A stretch of DNA of 64,000 nt, from positions 1 to 64,000 of the forward strand of contig JABDKG010000043.1 in NCBI GenBank assembly GCA_013002305.1, written 5' to 3'. Each line of letters opens with the position of its first letter. The first letter of the stretch is position 1. Positions 34,305 through 44,921 of this stretch are shown one piece after another. Origin of the DNA: Hellea sp. (lineage in GTDB: Bacteria > Pseudomonadota > Alphaproteobacteria > Caulobacterales > Maricaulaceae). A program made the position numbers and the translations under genes. The notes below the pieces were generated by a model that was not told the origin of the DNA, searched no databases, and saw only the letters and a program-made list of their open reading frames with translations.

Positions 34305-36293
34305 TTAAGGCCTGACAATTTCAAACCAGAAATCGGGCTCTTCCAGCAGGTCAAAAAAGTCTTTAATTGACTTTTTCTGAAGCAGGCTTCCCTCAACTGA
34401 AATCGCGCCCTCTTGCATAAGCTGCGCGGATGATTTTTGCTTGGTATTGAGCGCAACCAGACCTTCGCTGGAAATATTAAAGGTCGGCGCCTCGTCATCA
34501 CTATGACCCATGCGGTGATGCAGAGTTCCGTTACTGAGGATCAAGAGCGCCTTCTCGCCGGTATCCGTGACGACAAAGTTGATCTTGCGGTTTTTCTTGG
34601 CAGCTTTCGGGCCGTTGACACGTACGGCCATCAAATCAAACATCAAATCAAGAGGCAGAGCCCGCACCATATCAACCGAACTTGTGTTGGGAGTCGGGAA
34701 ATTTCCAACGCCGTTTCGAAGCTCCATAGCGCCGGTCAGATAAAAATTCCGCCACGATCCGCTCTCGGCCATGTAGCCCATTTGCGTATAAATATTTGCG
34801 AGCAGATCGGCGGCTTCCTGATTTCCGGGTTCAGCGAACATGACGTTACTTAAAGCCGACGCGGCAAAACGGTAATCGCCCGCATCATAGTCCTCGCGGG
34901 CTTTCGCGATGACATTGTCTGCGCCGCCCATATAGGCGACAAATTTCTCTCCTGCCTCAACCGGCCCTAACGGATTGAGATTGGCGGGATTGCCATCGAA
35001 ATAACCAAAATAGAGCTGATATTGCGCCTTGGAATTATGACTGACTGTGCCGTAATAATCCCGATTGTAGAAAGATTTGGCGATCGCGTCCGGCAATTCA
35101 AGCGCCTCCGGTATTTCATGCATCGTGTATCCTTGATTGGCGAGATGCAAGGTTTGGTCATGGATATAGCGGTAAAGATCGCGCTGCCCTTCCCAGAACT
35201 CGGTGATATCTTCCGTGCCCCAGGTCGGCCAATGGTGCGAACCAAATGACACATCGGTTTTGTCTGCATACAGGTAAATTGCCTGATCAATATACTGGCT
35301 CCAGAGACGGCCATCGCGCACTTTCGCGCCGCGCGGTGTGTACATGTTATGAAGCGTCCGATTGATAATTTCGGCCTGACAGAAGGCTTTCCATTTTGGT
35401 AGGTAAAACATGAATTCGGCCGGCGCTTCAGCCCCAAGCGTGAGAATGAAGTTCATTTCCACGCCGTCAACAGTTTCCGTTTGTCCGGTTTGATCAACGA
35501 TGATTGTCGGCCGGATCATTCCCGGAAGACCGGTCGAGACAGCCTGCCCTAATCCAACCCCGACTTGCCCGTCGGCCGCCCGGGGTAACATATTGCCAAA
35601 CATATAGGTAACGCGGCGGCTCATCGCATTGCCGGCGAGTACATTCTCACTGACAGTTTCGCGCGTAAAACCGATCGGCGCAATTATCTCGGTGCCGTTG
35701 GCGACGTCCTCATCGCTCACAATCCCGCGCACGCCGCCATAGTGATCAATATGGGAATGGGTATAGACGACGGCCGTGATCGGACGCTCTCCGAGCTCCT
35801 GATTCACAAGATCCAGGGCGCGTTTTGCGGTTTCTTTGGTGATCAGCGGATCAATGACGATCCAGCCTGTGTCTCCCCTGATGAAGGTCACATTTGAGAG
35901 ATCAAAACCGCGCACCTGATAGATGCCATCGACAACTTCGAACAGGCCGTGTTTGGCATTGAGCTGGCTTTGCCGCCATAGGCTTGGATTGACGCTGTCG
36001 GGCCCGTCGCCGTTTAGAAAATCATAGGCGCCGTAATCATAGGCAGGCGTTCCGTCTTCTGATGTAATCACGCCTTCGGGGAAGGTCGCGATAAAGCCGC
36101 GATCCGCCGCCTCGAAATCCGCGCGGTCGTCAAAATCAAGATATTTCTTAACGGCTTCATTGGCTTCGCGCGTCGCATCGGATACCTCAGCTGTCTCGTA
36201 AGCTAGCGGCGCCGTAACCGGCGTTTTGTCCGGCTGTATGTCGGCTTGGCAAGCCGAAAGAACCACGACCATTATGAGCAGAAAATATTTCAT
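34305..36293 (-). CDS. SdsA1/YjcS-like MBL-fold alkylsulfatase, lipoprotein
   Basis: VVLSACQ lipobox; VVYTHSHIDHYGGVRGIV (HxHxDH metal motif); SCP2-like C-terminus. Confidence 0.9.
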   Translation of the reverse strand: MKYFLLIMVVVLSACQADIQPDKTPVTAPLAYETAEVSDATREANEAVKKYLDFDDRADFEAADRGFIATFPEGVITSEDGTPAYDYGAYDFLNGDGPDSVNPSLWRQSQLNAKHGLFEVVDGIYQVRGFDLSNVTFIRGDTGWIVIDPLITKETAKRALDLVNQELGERPITAVVYTHSHIDHYGGVRGIVSDEDVANGTEIIAPIGFTRETVSENVLAGNAMSRRVTYMFGNMLPRAADGQVGVGLGQAVSTGLPGMIRPTIIVDQTGQTETVDGVEMNFILTLGAEAPAEFMFYLPKWKAFCQAEIINRTLHNMYTPRGAKVRDGRLWSQYIDQAIYLYADKTDVSFGSHHWPTWGTEDITEFWEGQRDLYRYIHDQTLHLANQGYTMHEIPEALELPDAIAKSFYNRDYYGTVSHNSKAQYQLYFGYFDGNPANLNPLGPVEAGEKFVAYMGGADNVIAKAREDYDAGDYRFAASALSNVMFAEPGNQEAADLLANIYTQMGYMAESGSWRNFYLTGAMELRNGVGNFPTPNTSSVDMVRALPLDLMFDLMAVRVNGPKAAKKNRKINFVVTDTGEKALLILSNGTLHHRMGHSDDEAPTFNISSEGLVALNTKQKSSAQLMQEGAISVEGSLLQKKSIKDFFDLLEEPDFWFEIVRP

Positions 36294-37891
36294 ACAGCAG
36301 CCCAGTCCTCTTTGATCATATCCGCGCCTTTTTCGGCGATCATAATGGCCGGCGCATTGGTGTTACCGGAATTCACATTCGGCATGATTGAGGCGTCAAT
36401 CACGCGCAGCCCTTTGAGGCCGTGAACGCGCAAGCGATCATCAACAACCGCCATATCATCATGACCCATTTTACACGTGCCAACCGGATGATATTGCGTA
36501 TCGGCTCTGGCGCGTATATCCGCCTTAAGCGCTTCCGTGTCGGTTGTGCCGGCAATATAAAAAGGCTTGCCGCGGATCTCATCAAAAGCAGGGGCTTCTA
36601 AAATTTGCGTCATCATTTTGGCGCCACGGACCAGCGTATCCATATCGCGTTCATCTTTAAGAAACGCCGGATCAATGGCCGGCGGCGCGGACGGGTCAGC
36701 CGATTTCAGCCATAGACTACCGCGGCTTTTAGGCCGCAATACACAAACGTGACAGCTATAGCCATGTCCCCAATGCAGCTTTCGGCCATGATCATCAACG
36801 GCAGCTCTGACCATGACGAGCGAGATGTCCGGGGCCGGTTCGGATCGATCCGTATACAGAAAGCCGCCGCTTTCCGCGAGATTGGAAGAGAGCATACCGG
36901 TGCGGTTCTTTCGATATTTGAAAATCTCGCCGAGCATCCTGAAGCTCCCCATTATGGATACCCCCAGATTATCTTTAACCTTGGCGTTATAGGAGATGAT
37001 GTAATCAATATGGTCCTGCAGATTTTCGCCGACGCCGGGTAGGTCATGGACTTGCGCGATACCGTGGGGCTCGAGCTTATCGTTTGGCCCAATACCGGAC
37101 AAAAGCATCAATTGCGGCGAGCCGAAGGCCCCGCCGGATAAAATCACTTCGCGCCGCGCCGTAATCGTCCGCGGCTTCTTTTTGACCTTACAATTAACGC
37201 CAACCGCCTTTCCGTCTTCGACAATGACTTTTTCAGCCATGGCATGGGTAATGACGGTCAGATTGTGCCGATCCATATGGTCATCCAAAAACGCCCGAGC
37301 CGTATTCCAGCGCTCGCCGTCTTTGTGTGTGACTTCATACATGCCAAGCCCCTCCTGCTGAGCACCATTAAAATCATCAGTTAACGGCATTTGGGTTTGA
37401 CGACCGGCCTCAAGGAACACATCGCTGATCGAACCTGCGCTTCTCAGAGGCTGGACATGGAGAGGGCCATCCTGACCATGATATTCATTGGCACCGGCCG
37501 ATCTATTTTCGCTTTTTTTGAAATAAGGCAGCACGTCTTTGAACGACCAGCCTTTATTTCCAAGCCGCGCCCATTCATCATAATCATATTTGTTGCCGCG
37601 AACATAAATCATGGCGTTAATGCTGGAGGATCCGCCCAGAACCTTGCCGCGAGGCTGATAACCTTGACGACCATTGAGGCCGGCTTGCGGTTCCGTTTCA
37701 AAGCGCCAGTTCCGCTTGCCCAGCACCATATTCCAAATCGTCACGCCGGGCGTAAAAACGCTCCAATGTTTGTGGGTTCCGCCCGCTTCTAAAAGGCAAA
37801 CCGACACATTTGGGTCTTCAGACAAGCGTCCGGCCAAAACGCAGCCCGCACTTCCCGCACCAACAATGACGTAATCAAACTCGTCCGCCAT
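36290..37891 (-). CDS. GMC-family FAD oxidoreductase (alcohol/choline dehydrogenase type)
   Basis: DYVIVGAGSAGCVLAGRLSEDPNVSVCLLEAGG...GKVLGGSSSINAMIYVRGNKYDYDEWA...HPVGTCKMG. Confidence 0.95.
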   Translation of the reverse strand: MADEFDYVIVGAGSAGCVLAGRLSEDPNVSVCLLEAGGTHKHWSVFTPGVTIWNMVLGKRNWRFETEPQAGLNGRQGYQPRGKVLGGSSSINAMIYVRGNKYDYDEWARLGNKGWSFKDVLPYFKKSENRSAGANEYHGQDGPLHVQPLRSAGSISDVFLEAGRQTQMPLTDDFNGAQQEGLGMYEVTHKDGERWNTARAFLDDHMDRHNLTVITHAMAEKVIVEDGKAVGVNCKVKKKPRTITARREVILSGGAFGSPQLMLLSGIGPNDKLEPHGIAQVHDLPGVGENLQDHIDYIISYNAKVKDNLGVSIMGSFRMLGEIFKYRKNRTGMLSSNLAESGGFLYTDRSEPAPDISLVMVRAAVDDHGRKLHWGHGYSCHVCVLRPKSRGSLWLKSADPSAPPAIDPAFLKDERDMDTLVRGAKMMTQILEAPAFDEIRGKPFYIAGTTDTEALKADIRARADTQYHPVGTCKMGHDDMAVVDDRLRVHGLKGLRVIDASIMPNVNSGNTNAPAIMIAEKGADMIKEDWAAV

Positions 37892-37898
37892 TTTCGGT

Positions 37899-39305
37899 CT
37901 ACATAATCTTCTTCATCATTTTCAGCATCTTCTCGGTCTTGGGGCCATAGGGCGGATGCAGCATTTTGCCTTGGCTAAACCGGCTTTGGGTGAACACGCC
38001 TTTGAGATGGGAAAATGTATTAAACCCGGCTTCGCCGTGATAGGCGCCCATACCTGAGGGACCAACGCCGCCAAACGGGATGTCTTCCTGAATGACATGC
38101 CAGGCCACATCATTGACTGAAACACCGCCGGAAATGCTTTCATTCAAAACACGGTTTTCTTTTTTCTTGTTTTTTCCGAACCAATAGAGCGCCAAAGGGC
38201 GTTCGCGTTTTTGGACATAATCGAGCGCGTCATCGAGGCTATCACTGGCGACAACCGGCAGGAGCGGGCCGAAGATTTCTTCCTGCATAATTTTCATATC
38301 CGGCGTCGTATCGGTTACAATCGTCAAAGGCACGCGGCGTTCTTTGGCAAGTTGCTGTTTGTCATCATCGCCGGCCGTGCGGATTTTCGCGCCTTTATTT
38401 TCCGCGTCTTCGAGCAGACCCTGGAGACGCGCATAATGGTTATCCGCAATGATTGAAGTATAGTCCGGATTGCCGGCGACTTTGGGATAGAACTTTTCGG
38501 CTTGCTGGATCATCGCCTCGGAGAAAGCGTTGATTTTTGCGCCCGGCATCAGAACATAATCCGGCGCAACGCAGGTTTGACCCGCATTTAAAAGCTTGCC
38601 ATTGGCAATGCGTGCAACACTGGTATTCATGTCGGCGCTCTCGTCAATAATGGTTGGAGATTTGCCGCCAAGCTCAAGCGTGACTGGCGTCAGATTTTTA
38701 GCAGCAGCCTCGGCCACGATCCGTCCGACATTGGTCGAACCCGTAAACAGCAAATGATCGAAAGGCAGACTGGAAAATTCCTGGGCAACATCGACGCCGC
38801 CAACAGCGACATATACTTCATCTTCTGAGAAAATTCCGGCGAGCACGTCCTTTAACAGCTGCGATAATTTCGGTGTATATTCGCTGGGCTTGATCATGAC
38901 CCGATTACCGGCACCCAGCGCGGCGATGAGCGGCATAATTGCAAGCTGTAGCGGGTAATTCCAAGGGCTGATAATACCAACGACGCCCAGCGGTTGCGGG
39001 ACGATTTTATTGCTTCCGGGCTTGAACTGCATGGCCGTTGGGGCTCGGCGGGTCCGCATCCATTTCGGCGTGTGTTTGAGTGCGTGCGATATACCGCCCT
39101 GAATGACCATCACCTCGGCCAGTGTTGTTTCTACAAATGAACGATTGCCAAAATCCTCGGATATAACGCGCTGAAACTCGGTTTCATGGGTTTTGATCGC
39201 GTTGCCAAGCTTCTTAAGGTTGGCTTTTCGCGTAGCCCAGCCAATATTGGGCGCGCCATTAAAGGCCGATTTTTGTCTATCAAATATGTTCTGAAGATCG
39301 CTCAT
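37899..39305 (-). CDS. Coniferyl aldehyde dehydrogenase-like NAD-aldehyde dehydrogenase
   Basis: QPLGVVGIISPWNYPLQLAIMPLIAALGAGNRVMIKPSE...LELGGKSP...NAGQTCVAPDYVL. Confidence 0.93.
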   Translation of the reverse strand: MSDLQNIFDRQKSAFNGAPNIGWATRKANLKKLGNAIKTHETEFQRVISEDFGNRSFVETTLAEVMVIQGGISHALKHTPKWMRTRRAPTAMQFKPGSNKIVPQPLGVVGIISPWNYPLQLAIMPLIAALGAGNRVMIKPSEYTPKLSQLLKDVLAGIFSEDEVYVAVGGVDVAQEFSSLPFDHLLFTGSTNVGRIVAEAAAKNLTPVTLELGGKSPTIIDESADMNTSVARIANGKLLNAGQTCVAPDYVLMPGAKINAFSEAMIQQAEKFYPKVAGNPDYTSIIADNHYARLQGLLEDAENKGAKIRTAGDDDKQQLAKERRVPLTIVTDTTPDMKIMQEEIFGPLLPVVASDSLDDALDYVQKRERPLALYWFGKNKKKENRVLNESISGGVSVNDVAWHVIQEDIPFGGVGPSGMGAYHGEAGFNTFSHLKGVFTQSRFSQGKMLHPPYGPKTEKMLKMMKKIM

Positions 39306-39320
39306 CACCATTCCCTCACT

Positions 39321-39338
39321 TATGCATGTTTTTGCATA
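39321..39338. promoter_or_regulatory. Palindromic operator candidate TATGCA-N6-TGCATA
   Basis: tatgcatgtttttgcata 16-33 bp upstream of the aldehyde dehydrogenase start; same half-sites and spacing as 16504-16523. Confidence 0.5.
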
Positions 39339-39369
39339 TTATGACGAGGATGAAGGCGCGGCGCAATGG

Positions 39370-40161
39370 CTAAAGACTATAGCGCAGTGAACAGCACGAT
39401 ACGGCCCCGTCAATCTTGGCGACTTCGCTGGTTGGGACCGTAAGGACATCAAAACCCATTGCGCCGAGCATCTTGGCTGTTTCAGGCGCCTCAGCGGACA
39501 TAATGATCTTATCATTGACGCGAATAACATTAGCGCCTTGCGGCTCGTTTTCCGGCGATGTCACAACTTCAAAACCATCAAAACATCCTGACGCGGCCAA
39601 AGATGGCGTGGCTAATGCCGTGCGTTCATCGAGAAGGCTCGAATGGGTTTTAAAATGGAGGATGTCTTTCGGCGTGGTCACAGTCCGAAGCTCATAACCA
39701 AAGTCGTCGACGAGTTTAGCCAGATCATCTGCTCCGGCCTGCGAGGTCCGGTCCGATAGTCCCGCGAAAATCACATCATCAAAGGCCAGAATATCCCCGC
39801 CGTCAATGGGCCCGGTTAGGTCGGTTTGAATTATATTTTTGAAATATTGCGCGCCGTCTTCGACCAGTGCTTTTGGCTCCCCGGCCCGGCTTTCCGCGCC
39901 GGGATTGAGCAGGATGGCGACCCCGTCCAGAACAAGTGCCGCATCTTCGACGAAAACACTATCGGGAAAGTCTTCTTGGGCCGGCATAATATTGACGGTT
40001 ACGCCCGCTGCATTCAACGCCTCAATGTAAATTTTATGTTGCCGTAAAAGCAGCTCCGGGTGCGGGTTTTCGGATAGGTCGAGTCGCAATCCATTTGTCA
40101 CCGAGTTCGCCGGTTCGCGGCAAAGCGCATGGGTGAAGTGATATGATCGATAAACTGACAT
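39370..40161 (-). CDS. Dimethylarginine dimethylaminohydrolase-like amidinotransferase-fold protein
   Basis: FPDSVFVEDAALVLDGVAILLNPGAESRAGEP...GPIDGGDILAFDDVIFAGLSDRTSQAG. Confidence 0.88.
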   Translation of the reverse strand: MSVYRSYHFTHALCREPANSVTNGLRLDLSENPHPELLLRQHKIYIEALNAAGVTVNIMPAQEDFPDSVFVEDAALVLDGVAILLNPGAESRAGEPKALVEDGAQYFKNIIQTDLTGPIDGGDILAFDDVIFAGLSDRTSQAGADDLAKLVDDFGYELRTVTTPKDILHFKTHSSLLDERTALATPSLAASGCFDGFEVVTSPENEPQGANVIRVNDKIIMSAEAPETAKMLGAMGFDVLTVPTSEVAKIDGAVSCCSLRYSL

Positions 40162-40255
40162 GTAATTTAAGCCCTTCTTAGCGAAATTCTTAGCCAAAGG
40201 TTAAGGATTTTTCGCGATAAGAAATTAATTATTTTGCCGAATAAATAGACTTGTT

Positions 40256-43200
40256 ATGCGTAAATATATCCAGAGATTATTCCTCACGCTGTCCGTGGCA
40301 CTTTGCACCGTCGGTAGCGCCTATGCGCATGGCGCGTGGCTGGACATTCCAACAATAAGATATTCAGCAGCGACCGAGGCACAGATTCAGGCCAATATCG
40401 ACGCCGGTAACAGTCCCATCATGCCCGGCGATATCGTAGAGGTTATCTCCGAATTCGGCGTCATAACAGATGGAACATTATCGGGACCCAATGGATATTT
40501 TACCTTTTATATTCCGAACGGTACAACGGTCGTCGGAGCCTCCTATGTCGATGCCAGTGAATCGGACATCCCGGTTCGAACGGCCACCAGCGCAGTATCG
40601 GGGGAAGGTATATCCAAAGGATGGGGGCCCCGTGGCGAACAGAGCTTTGACGTTACCGCAAATGGCTGGAACCCGTCTCCACTGCCGACGCTTTGTACCG
40701 CTAACGGGCTGACCGCCGAAAACTGTAATGCGGGCCTGGCCTATATTTACGGGGATACGGGTATATTTTACTCAACCGATCCCGACACAGCCCTTTATAC
40801 GGGAGACGGTACGGAGGTTGCCAACCTGACCAATGGTTACAGGATTAATCCGACAAATGGCGCCCCGTGGCCCTCAATAGGCGGTACGGGAGACGCGCGC
40901 ATTCACAATAAATGGGACGCCGTTCAATCCAACGCATTTGGGTCGACATCTGCGTTGGCCAATCCCGGATTTTCAGCGCTTGAGAACACATCCATCGCAG
41001 ACGGCAGGGGTACGACGCCATTCAGGACGGGTAGCGTTGTCGCCGGGCCGGATTCCGGCTCGCCTTTGGACCGTTACGGCACAGTCGGGCCTTGGAACCG
41101 TATTTCCTATAGCGGGTCTTGTTTGGCCGGACTGCCTTCGGACGGGCCCGCCAATAGTGCAGGCGCAATATATCCCGAGACCCCGACCGGCGCTAATTCT
41201 GTCGAGGTTTGTGTCCCCACTTCATCCGGCGTGTTACTCAGCGAATCCTCGCCGTTACCGAGCGGGACGACGGCTGTGCGATGGGCGACCGGCGGCGTTA
41301 CGGCCGGCGAAACCCATTACATCAAAATACGATTATCGGTGTCTGATCCAACCTTGATCAAATCGTATAATGCCGAGGCCACCGGCGGCGACTCTACCGA
41401 GGGCGCGGCCAACGGAAACGACAATCCATGGCGATATTATGTCGGCGGAGCGGGGACTCCGGCTCCGGGATTTGCCAACAGAATGGCGATCTCTAAATCC
41501 ATCGTTCAGGTCAATGGCAGCCCCTATACAGCGGGCGCGCCGATTCCGGTGGACGCGACGGTCCGATACCGCATCGGTTACGGTAATACGGGCCTTGCCG
41601 ATCAGACCAATGTCGTGATCAGCGATATATTGCCGCCGGAAACCGTGTCGACGGCGAATTTTACTATCATTAGCGGTCCGGATATTCGTCCCGGCAGTAA
41701 TCCCAGTGGTGGGACTTTTAACTTTCTGACGATCCCGACGCTCACGACGGGCGCGGGCGGCGGTATCGAATTCGATGTCGTAACAGATAGCATTGTCGAT
41801 GACGTCGTGACAAATACAGCGGAAGTTGTCAGCAACGAGATTACCACACCGATCACGTCAAGTGCCAGTGCTGTGGTCATTTATGACGGCCCCGCCGATC
41901 AGAGCGATGCGCCCTTAACCGGAACCAATTATGACAATGCTGTTCACGCCATCGTATCAGGTGTGCAATTGGGCGCCGGGGTCACAGCAGAAAGCGCGCC
42001 TTATGACAGCCCGAATGCTGATGGCGATGTTGATGACGGGATAACTTTTCCAGCTTTAACCCATGGACTTTCAGCAACTTTATCGGCAGAGGTTTCCGGA
42101 TCCGGCGGGTTTCTGCAGGGCTGGATCGACTGGAATGACGATGGAGACTGGGACGACTTCGATGAACAAATTGCCAGCGATTTGCAGGACGGGGACAGCG
42201 ATGGTCAAATATCTATTCCGGTTTCAATTCCTTATTCCGGCACCTCGACTTCGACCATCGCCCGGTTTCGCTGGTCACAGACTGCGGCGCTGAATTCTAC
42301 CCAGTTTGCGGACGCTGGAGAAGTTGAAGATTATCTCGTCAACATTACCTCGGACCCGAATGTAACACCAACCTGTCCGGCCGGATTCACCTACAGTATG
42401 ACTTCCGGAAACGCGGCATCGGTGACAGATCATAGCGGCGCCAGCGATACTGGCAGAGCCCTGGGGGCGATTGCGGCAGCCGGTACATCTCCGGCGGACC
42501 CCATCTCGTCGCTGCTTAACAATACAGGAGAGTACCTAACGGTCGAGCTCGGGCACCTCATGCCCGACGGAGCACAATTGATTCTTTCTCTTGCCCGCGG
42601 GGCCGGCGCGAACGGCGATAATGCGCTCGCGGAAATTTTTGTGTCCGCCGACAATGTCAACTATACGTCCATGGGCACGTATGGCGCCGGCGGCGATTTT
42701 CCGTCGGCCGTTCAGGACACGACCGAGCAGATCGCCTTTTCCGTCCCGAATACCGGCGCCAAATTTGTCCGTTTCGACAATCTCAACGCGGACGAAATTC
42801 TGATCGACGGAGCCGAATATTCTGACGCCTGTATTCCAGATGGTATTGAAGACCATTCCGATGCCCCGCTGACGGGTACGAATTATGGCAATGCCATTCA
42901 CACTTATGACGCACAATATTATATGGGCTATGGTGTGTCGCCCGAAAATGCGCCTTACGATTCGCCTAATGCAGACGGCGATGTTGATGACGGTGTAACC
43001 CTGCCGCCTCTGCAGCAGGATCAGGTTTCGTTTATACCGGTTGACGTCACCGGTGTTGCCGGAAAATTGCAGGCCTGGGCCGACTGGAACGGTGATGGCG
43101 ACTGGGACGACGCCGGCGAACAGCTTATCGTAGATTATGAAGATCTCGATAATGACGGCACTATAAATGTGCCGATCACAGTCCCCGAAAATGCTTCAAC

Positions 43201-44221
43201 ATTCCAAACCTTCATGCGCTATCGCTGGTCAACCACAGGCGGGGCGGATACAACAGAGACCGTCAATGAAGGCGAAGTCGAAGATTACGCAATCACATTT
43301 TCGCCGGCCGGCACAACCGGTGCCCTATCCTGCCCGGCCTCTTATGTGGCAGCGGCGGGGTCCGGCAATGCGACGACTGTATTGACCGATCCGGGTAATG
43401 GCAATCTCGCAACCGGACCGATCGCAGGACAGGGCACCGATGCCGATGGCGTCTCGACAATTATCGAAGACGGGACGACGGCGCTCACACTACAATTGGG
43501 GGATATTGTGCCTGGGGGCGCATTGCTGACGATCTCGATTGCCGTCAAAGAAGGCGATGCCATCAGCGAAATCGAGACCTCTTATCAGGGCTCGACCTAC
43601 ACATCGGTTGCCTATTATACGAGCGATGTTAAAGACGACCTCAACCACCTTTACATTGTCGTTCCGTCAGGTGGTATGGACCATATCCGCTTCACCGGGA
43701 TTGACAAGAAAACCTGGATCGACGGAGTCGAATATTCGGATATTTGCCAGTCTAGCCCGCCGCCCGATCTGAGCGCGGCCAAGACGATTACAGTGTTTGA
43801 TCCCGCCAATGAGGGGCTCTATGCTCTGCCCGGTAATGATGTGATTTACACGATTACAGTGACCAATTCAGGTGCCGGAACGACGGATGATGACAGCTTC
43901 TTCCTGGTCGATTTAATCCCGGCCGAAGTCTCGATTTGGGTCGGCGACATTGATGATGGCGGACCGGACACTTATCCTGGAACGGATCCGGTGGGCTTCC
44001 AGCAATCGACCGGCGCGGGTCTGACCTTTAATTATTCAACCGATGTCGGCTTTAGTACGGACACGGCAGCACCGAGCGACTTCACGGAGTGTAGTCCTCT
44101 GGCCGCGGATGATGCCTACCATCCCGAAATCACCCATATCTGTTTTGCGCCCAAGGGCAAGCTCAATGCTGGGACGCCCGATCCGAATTTCTCGGTCAGC
44201 TTCCGCTCGCAGATCAAGTAG
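40256..44221 (+). CDS. Large secreted GEVED/DUF11-type surface protein
   Basis: Signal peptide; two GEVEDY domains with WxDWNxDGDWDD motifs; DUF11-like NVVISDILPPETV and TVTNSGAGTTDDDSFFLVDLIP. Confidence 0.85.
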   Translation: MRKYIQRLFLTLSVALCTVGSAYAHGAWLDIPTIRYSAATEAQIQANIDAGNSPIMPGDIVEVISEFGVITDGTLSGPNGYFTFYIPNGTTVVGASYVDASESDIPVRTATSAVSGEGISKGWGPRGEQSFDVTANGWNPSPLPTLCTANGLTAENCNAGLAYIYGDTGIFYSTDPDTALYTGDGTEVANLTNGYRINPTNGAPWPSIGGTGDARIHNKWDAVQSNAFGSTSALANPGFSALENTSIADGRGTTPFRTGSVVAGPDSGSPLDRYGTVGPWNRISYSGSCLAGLPSDGPANSAGAIYPETPTGANSVEVCVPTSSGVLLSESSPLPSGTTAVRWATGGVTAGETHYIKIRLSVSDPTLIKSYNAEATGGDSTEGAANGNDNPWRYYVGGAGTPAPGFANRMAISKSIVQVNGSPYTAGAPIPVDATVRYRIGYGNTGLADQTNVVISDILPPETVSTANFTIISGPDIRPGSNPSGGTFNFLTIPTLTTGAGGGIEFDVVTDSIVDDVVTNTAEVVSNEITTPITSSASAVVIYDGPADQSDAPLTGTNYDNAVHAIVSGVQLGAGVTAESAPYDSPNADGDVDDGITFPALTHGLSATLSAEVSGSGGFLQGWIDWNDDGDWDDFDEQIASDLQDGDSDGQISIPVSIPYSGTSTSTIARFRWSQTAALNSTQFADAGEVEDYLVNITSDPNVTPTCPAGFTYSMTSGNAASVTDHSGASDTGRALGAIAAAGTSPADPISSLLNNTGEYLTVELGHLMPDGAQLILSLARGAGANGDNALAEIFVSADNVNYTSMGTYGAGGDFPSAVQDTTEQIAFSVPNTGAKFVRFDNLNADEILIDGAEYSDACIPDGIEDHSDAPLTGTNYGNAIHTYDAQYYMGYGVSPENAPYDSPNADGDVDDGVTLPPLQQDQVSFIPVDVTGVAGKLQAWADWNGDGDWDDAGEQLIVDYEDLDNDGTINVPITVPENASTFQTFMRYRWSTTGGADTTETVNEGEVEDYAITFSPAGTTGALSCPASYVAAAGSGNATTVLTDPGNGNLATGPIAGQGTDADGVSTIIEDGTTALTLQLGDIVPGGALLTISIAVKEGDAISEIETSYQGSTYTSVAYYTSDVKDDLNHLYIVVPSGGMDHIRFTGIDKKTWIDGVEYSDICQSSPPPDLSAAKTITVFDPANEGLYALPGNDVIYTITVTNSGAGTTDDDSFFLVDLIPAEVSIWVGDIDDGGPDTYPGTDPVGFQQSTGAGLTFNYSTDVGFSTDTAAPSDFTECSPLAADDAYHPEITHICFAPKGKLNAGTPDPNFSVSFRSQIK

Positions 44222-44280
44222 CCGCGCGCCGGAACCGAAGCCTATTTGATCTCAGCGCCGCGGCCCTATAGGCTCGGGAC

Positions 44281-44682
44281 ATGACCCAGAGAAATCGCCC
44301 CCAAAACTACCCGGCCATTGCGCCTTATATTTTCGCCAATGACGCGCTCGGCCTTATCCGCTTTATCACCAGCGGGCTTGGCGCGCGCGAGATCGGGCGT
44401 AGCCATATGCCGGACGGAACCATCGCCAATTGCCAGCTCCGGATTGATGACGCCGTTATCATGGTGACCGAAGCGCGCGGGACTTACCGGGCCACACGCG
44501 GTGCCTATTACCTCTATGTCGACGATGTCGATAAGGTGATGAAACGGGCGATTGAAGCCGGCGCGATTCTGAATTTTGAAGCCATGGACATGCCCTATGG
44601 CGACCGTCAGGGCGGGGTTAAAGACCCCGAAGGAAATCTGTGGTGGATCTCGAAACGACTCTCCGATGAACCCTATTTTTGA
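44281..44682 (+). CDS. VOC/PhnB-like glyoxalase-fold protein
   Basis: APYIFANDALGLIRFITSGLGAREIGR...DVDKVMKRAIEAGA...YGDRQGGVKDPEGNLWWIS. Confidence 0.88.
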   Translation: MTQRNRPQNYPAIAPYIFANDALGLIRFITSGLGAREIGRSHMPDGTIANCQLRIDDAVIMVTEARGTYRATRGAYYLYVDDVDKVMKRAIEAGAILNFEAMDMPYGDRQGGVKDPEGNLWWISKRLSDEPYF

Positions 44683-44687
44683 ATATA

Positions 44688-44890
44688 CTGTCATCCGGGC
44701 TTGACCCGGGACCTCGCCAGTTTGAGCGGATATCAAATCGTCGATTCAAAAACCGCAAAGTGAGAGGTCCCGCATCACGTACGGGATGACAACAACATTT
44801 TTTTCCGCCCCAACCACTCCGCTCATCCCGATGAAAATCGGGATCCAGTCTGCGGCCCCGTTGGAAAACAGGATGAGTGGGTTGGTGGGA
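44688..44890. repeat. Two adjacent intergenic composite hairpins (GACAG and CTCAT types)
   Basis: ctgtcatccgggcttgacccgggacctcg...gaggtcccgcatcacgtacgggatgaca; ccgctcatcccgatgaaaatcgggatccagtc. Confidence 0.7.
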
Positions 44891-44921
44891 ATGAGTTAGA
44901 TTTATATTCCAGCCGTCCGCA

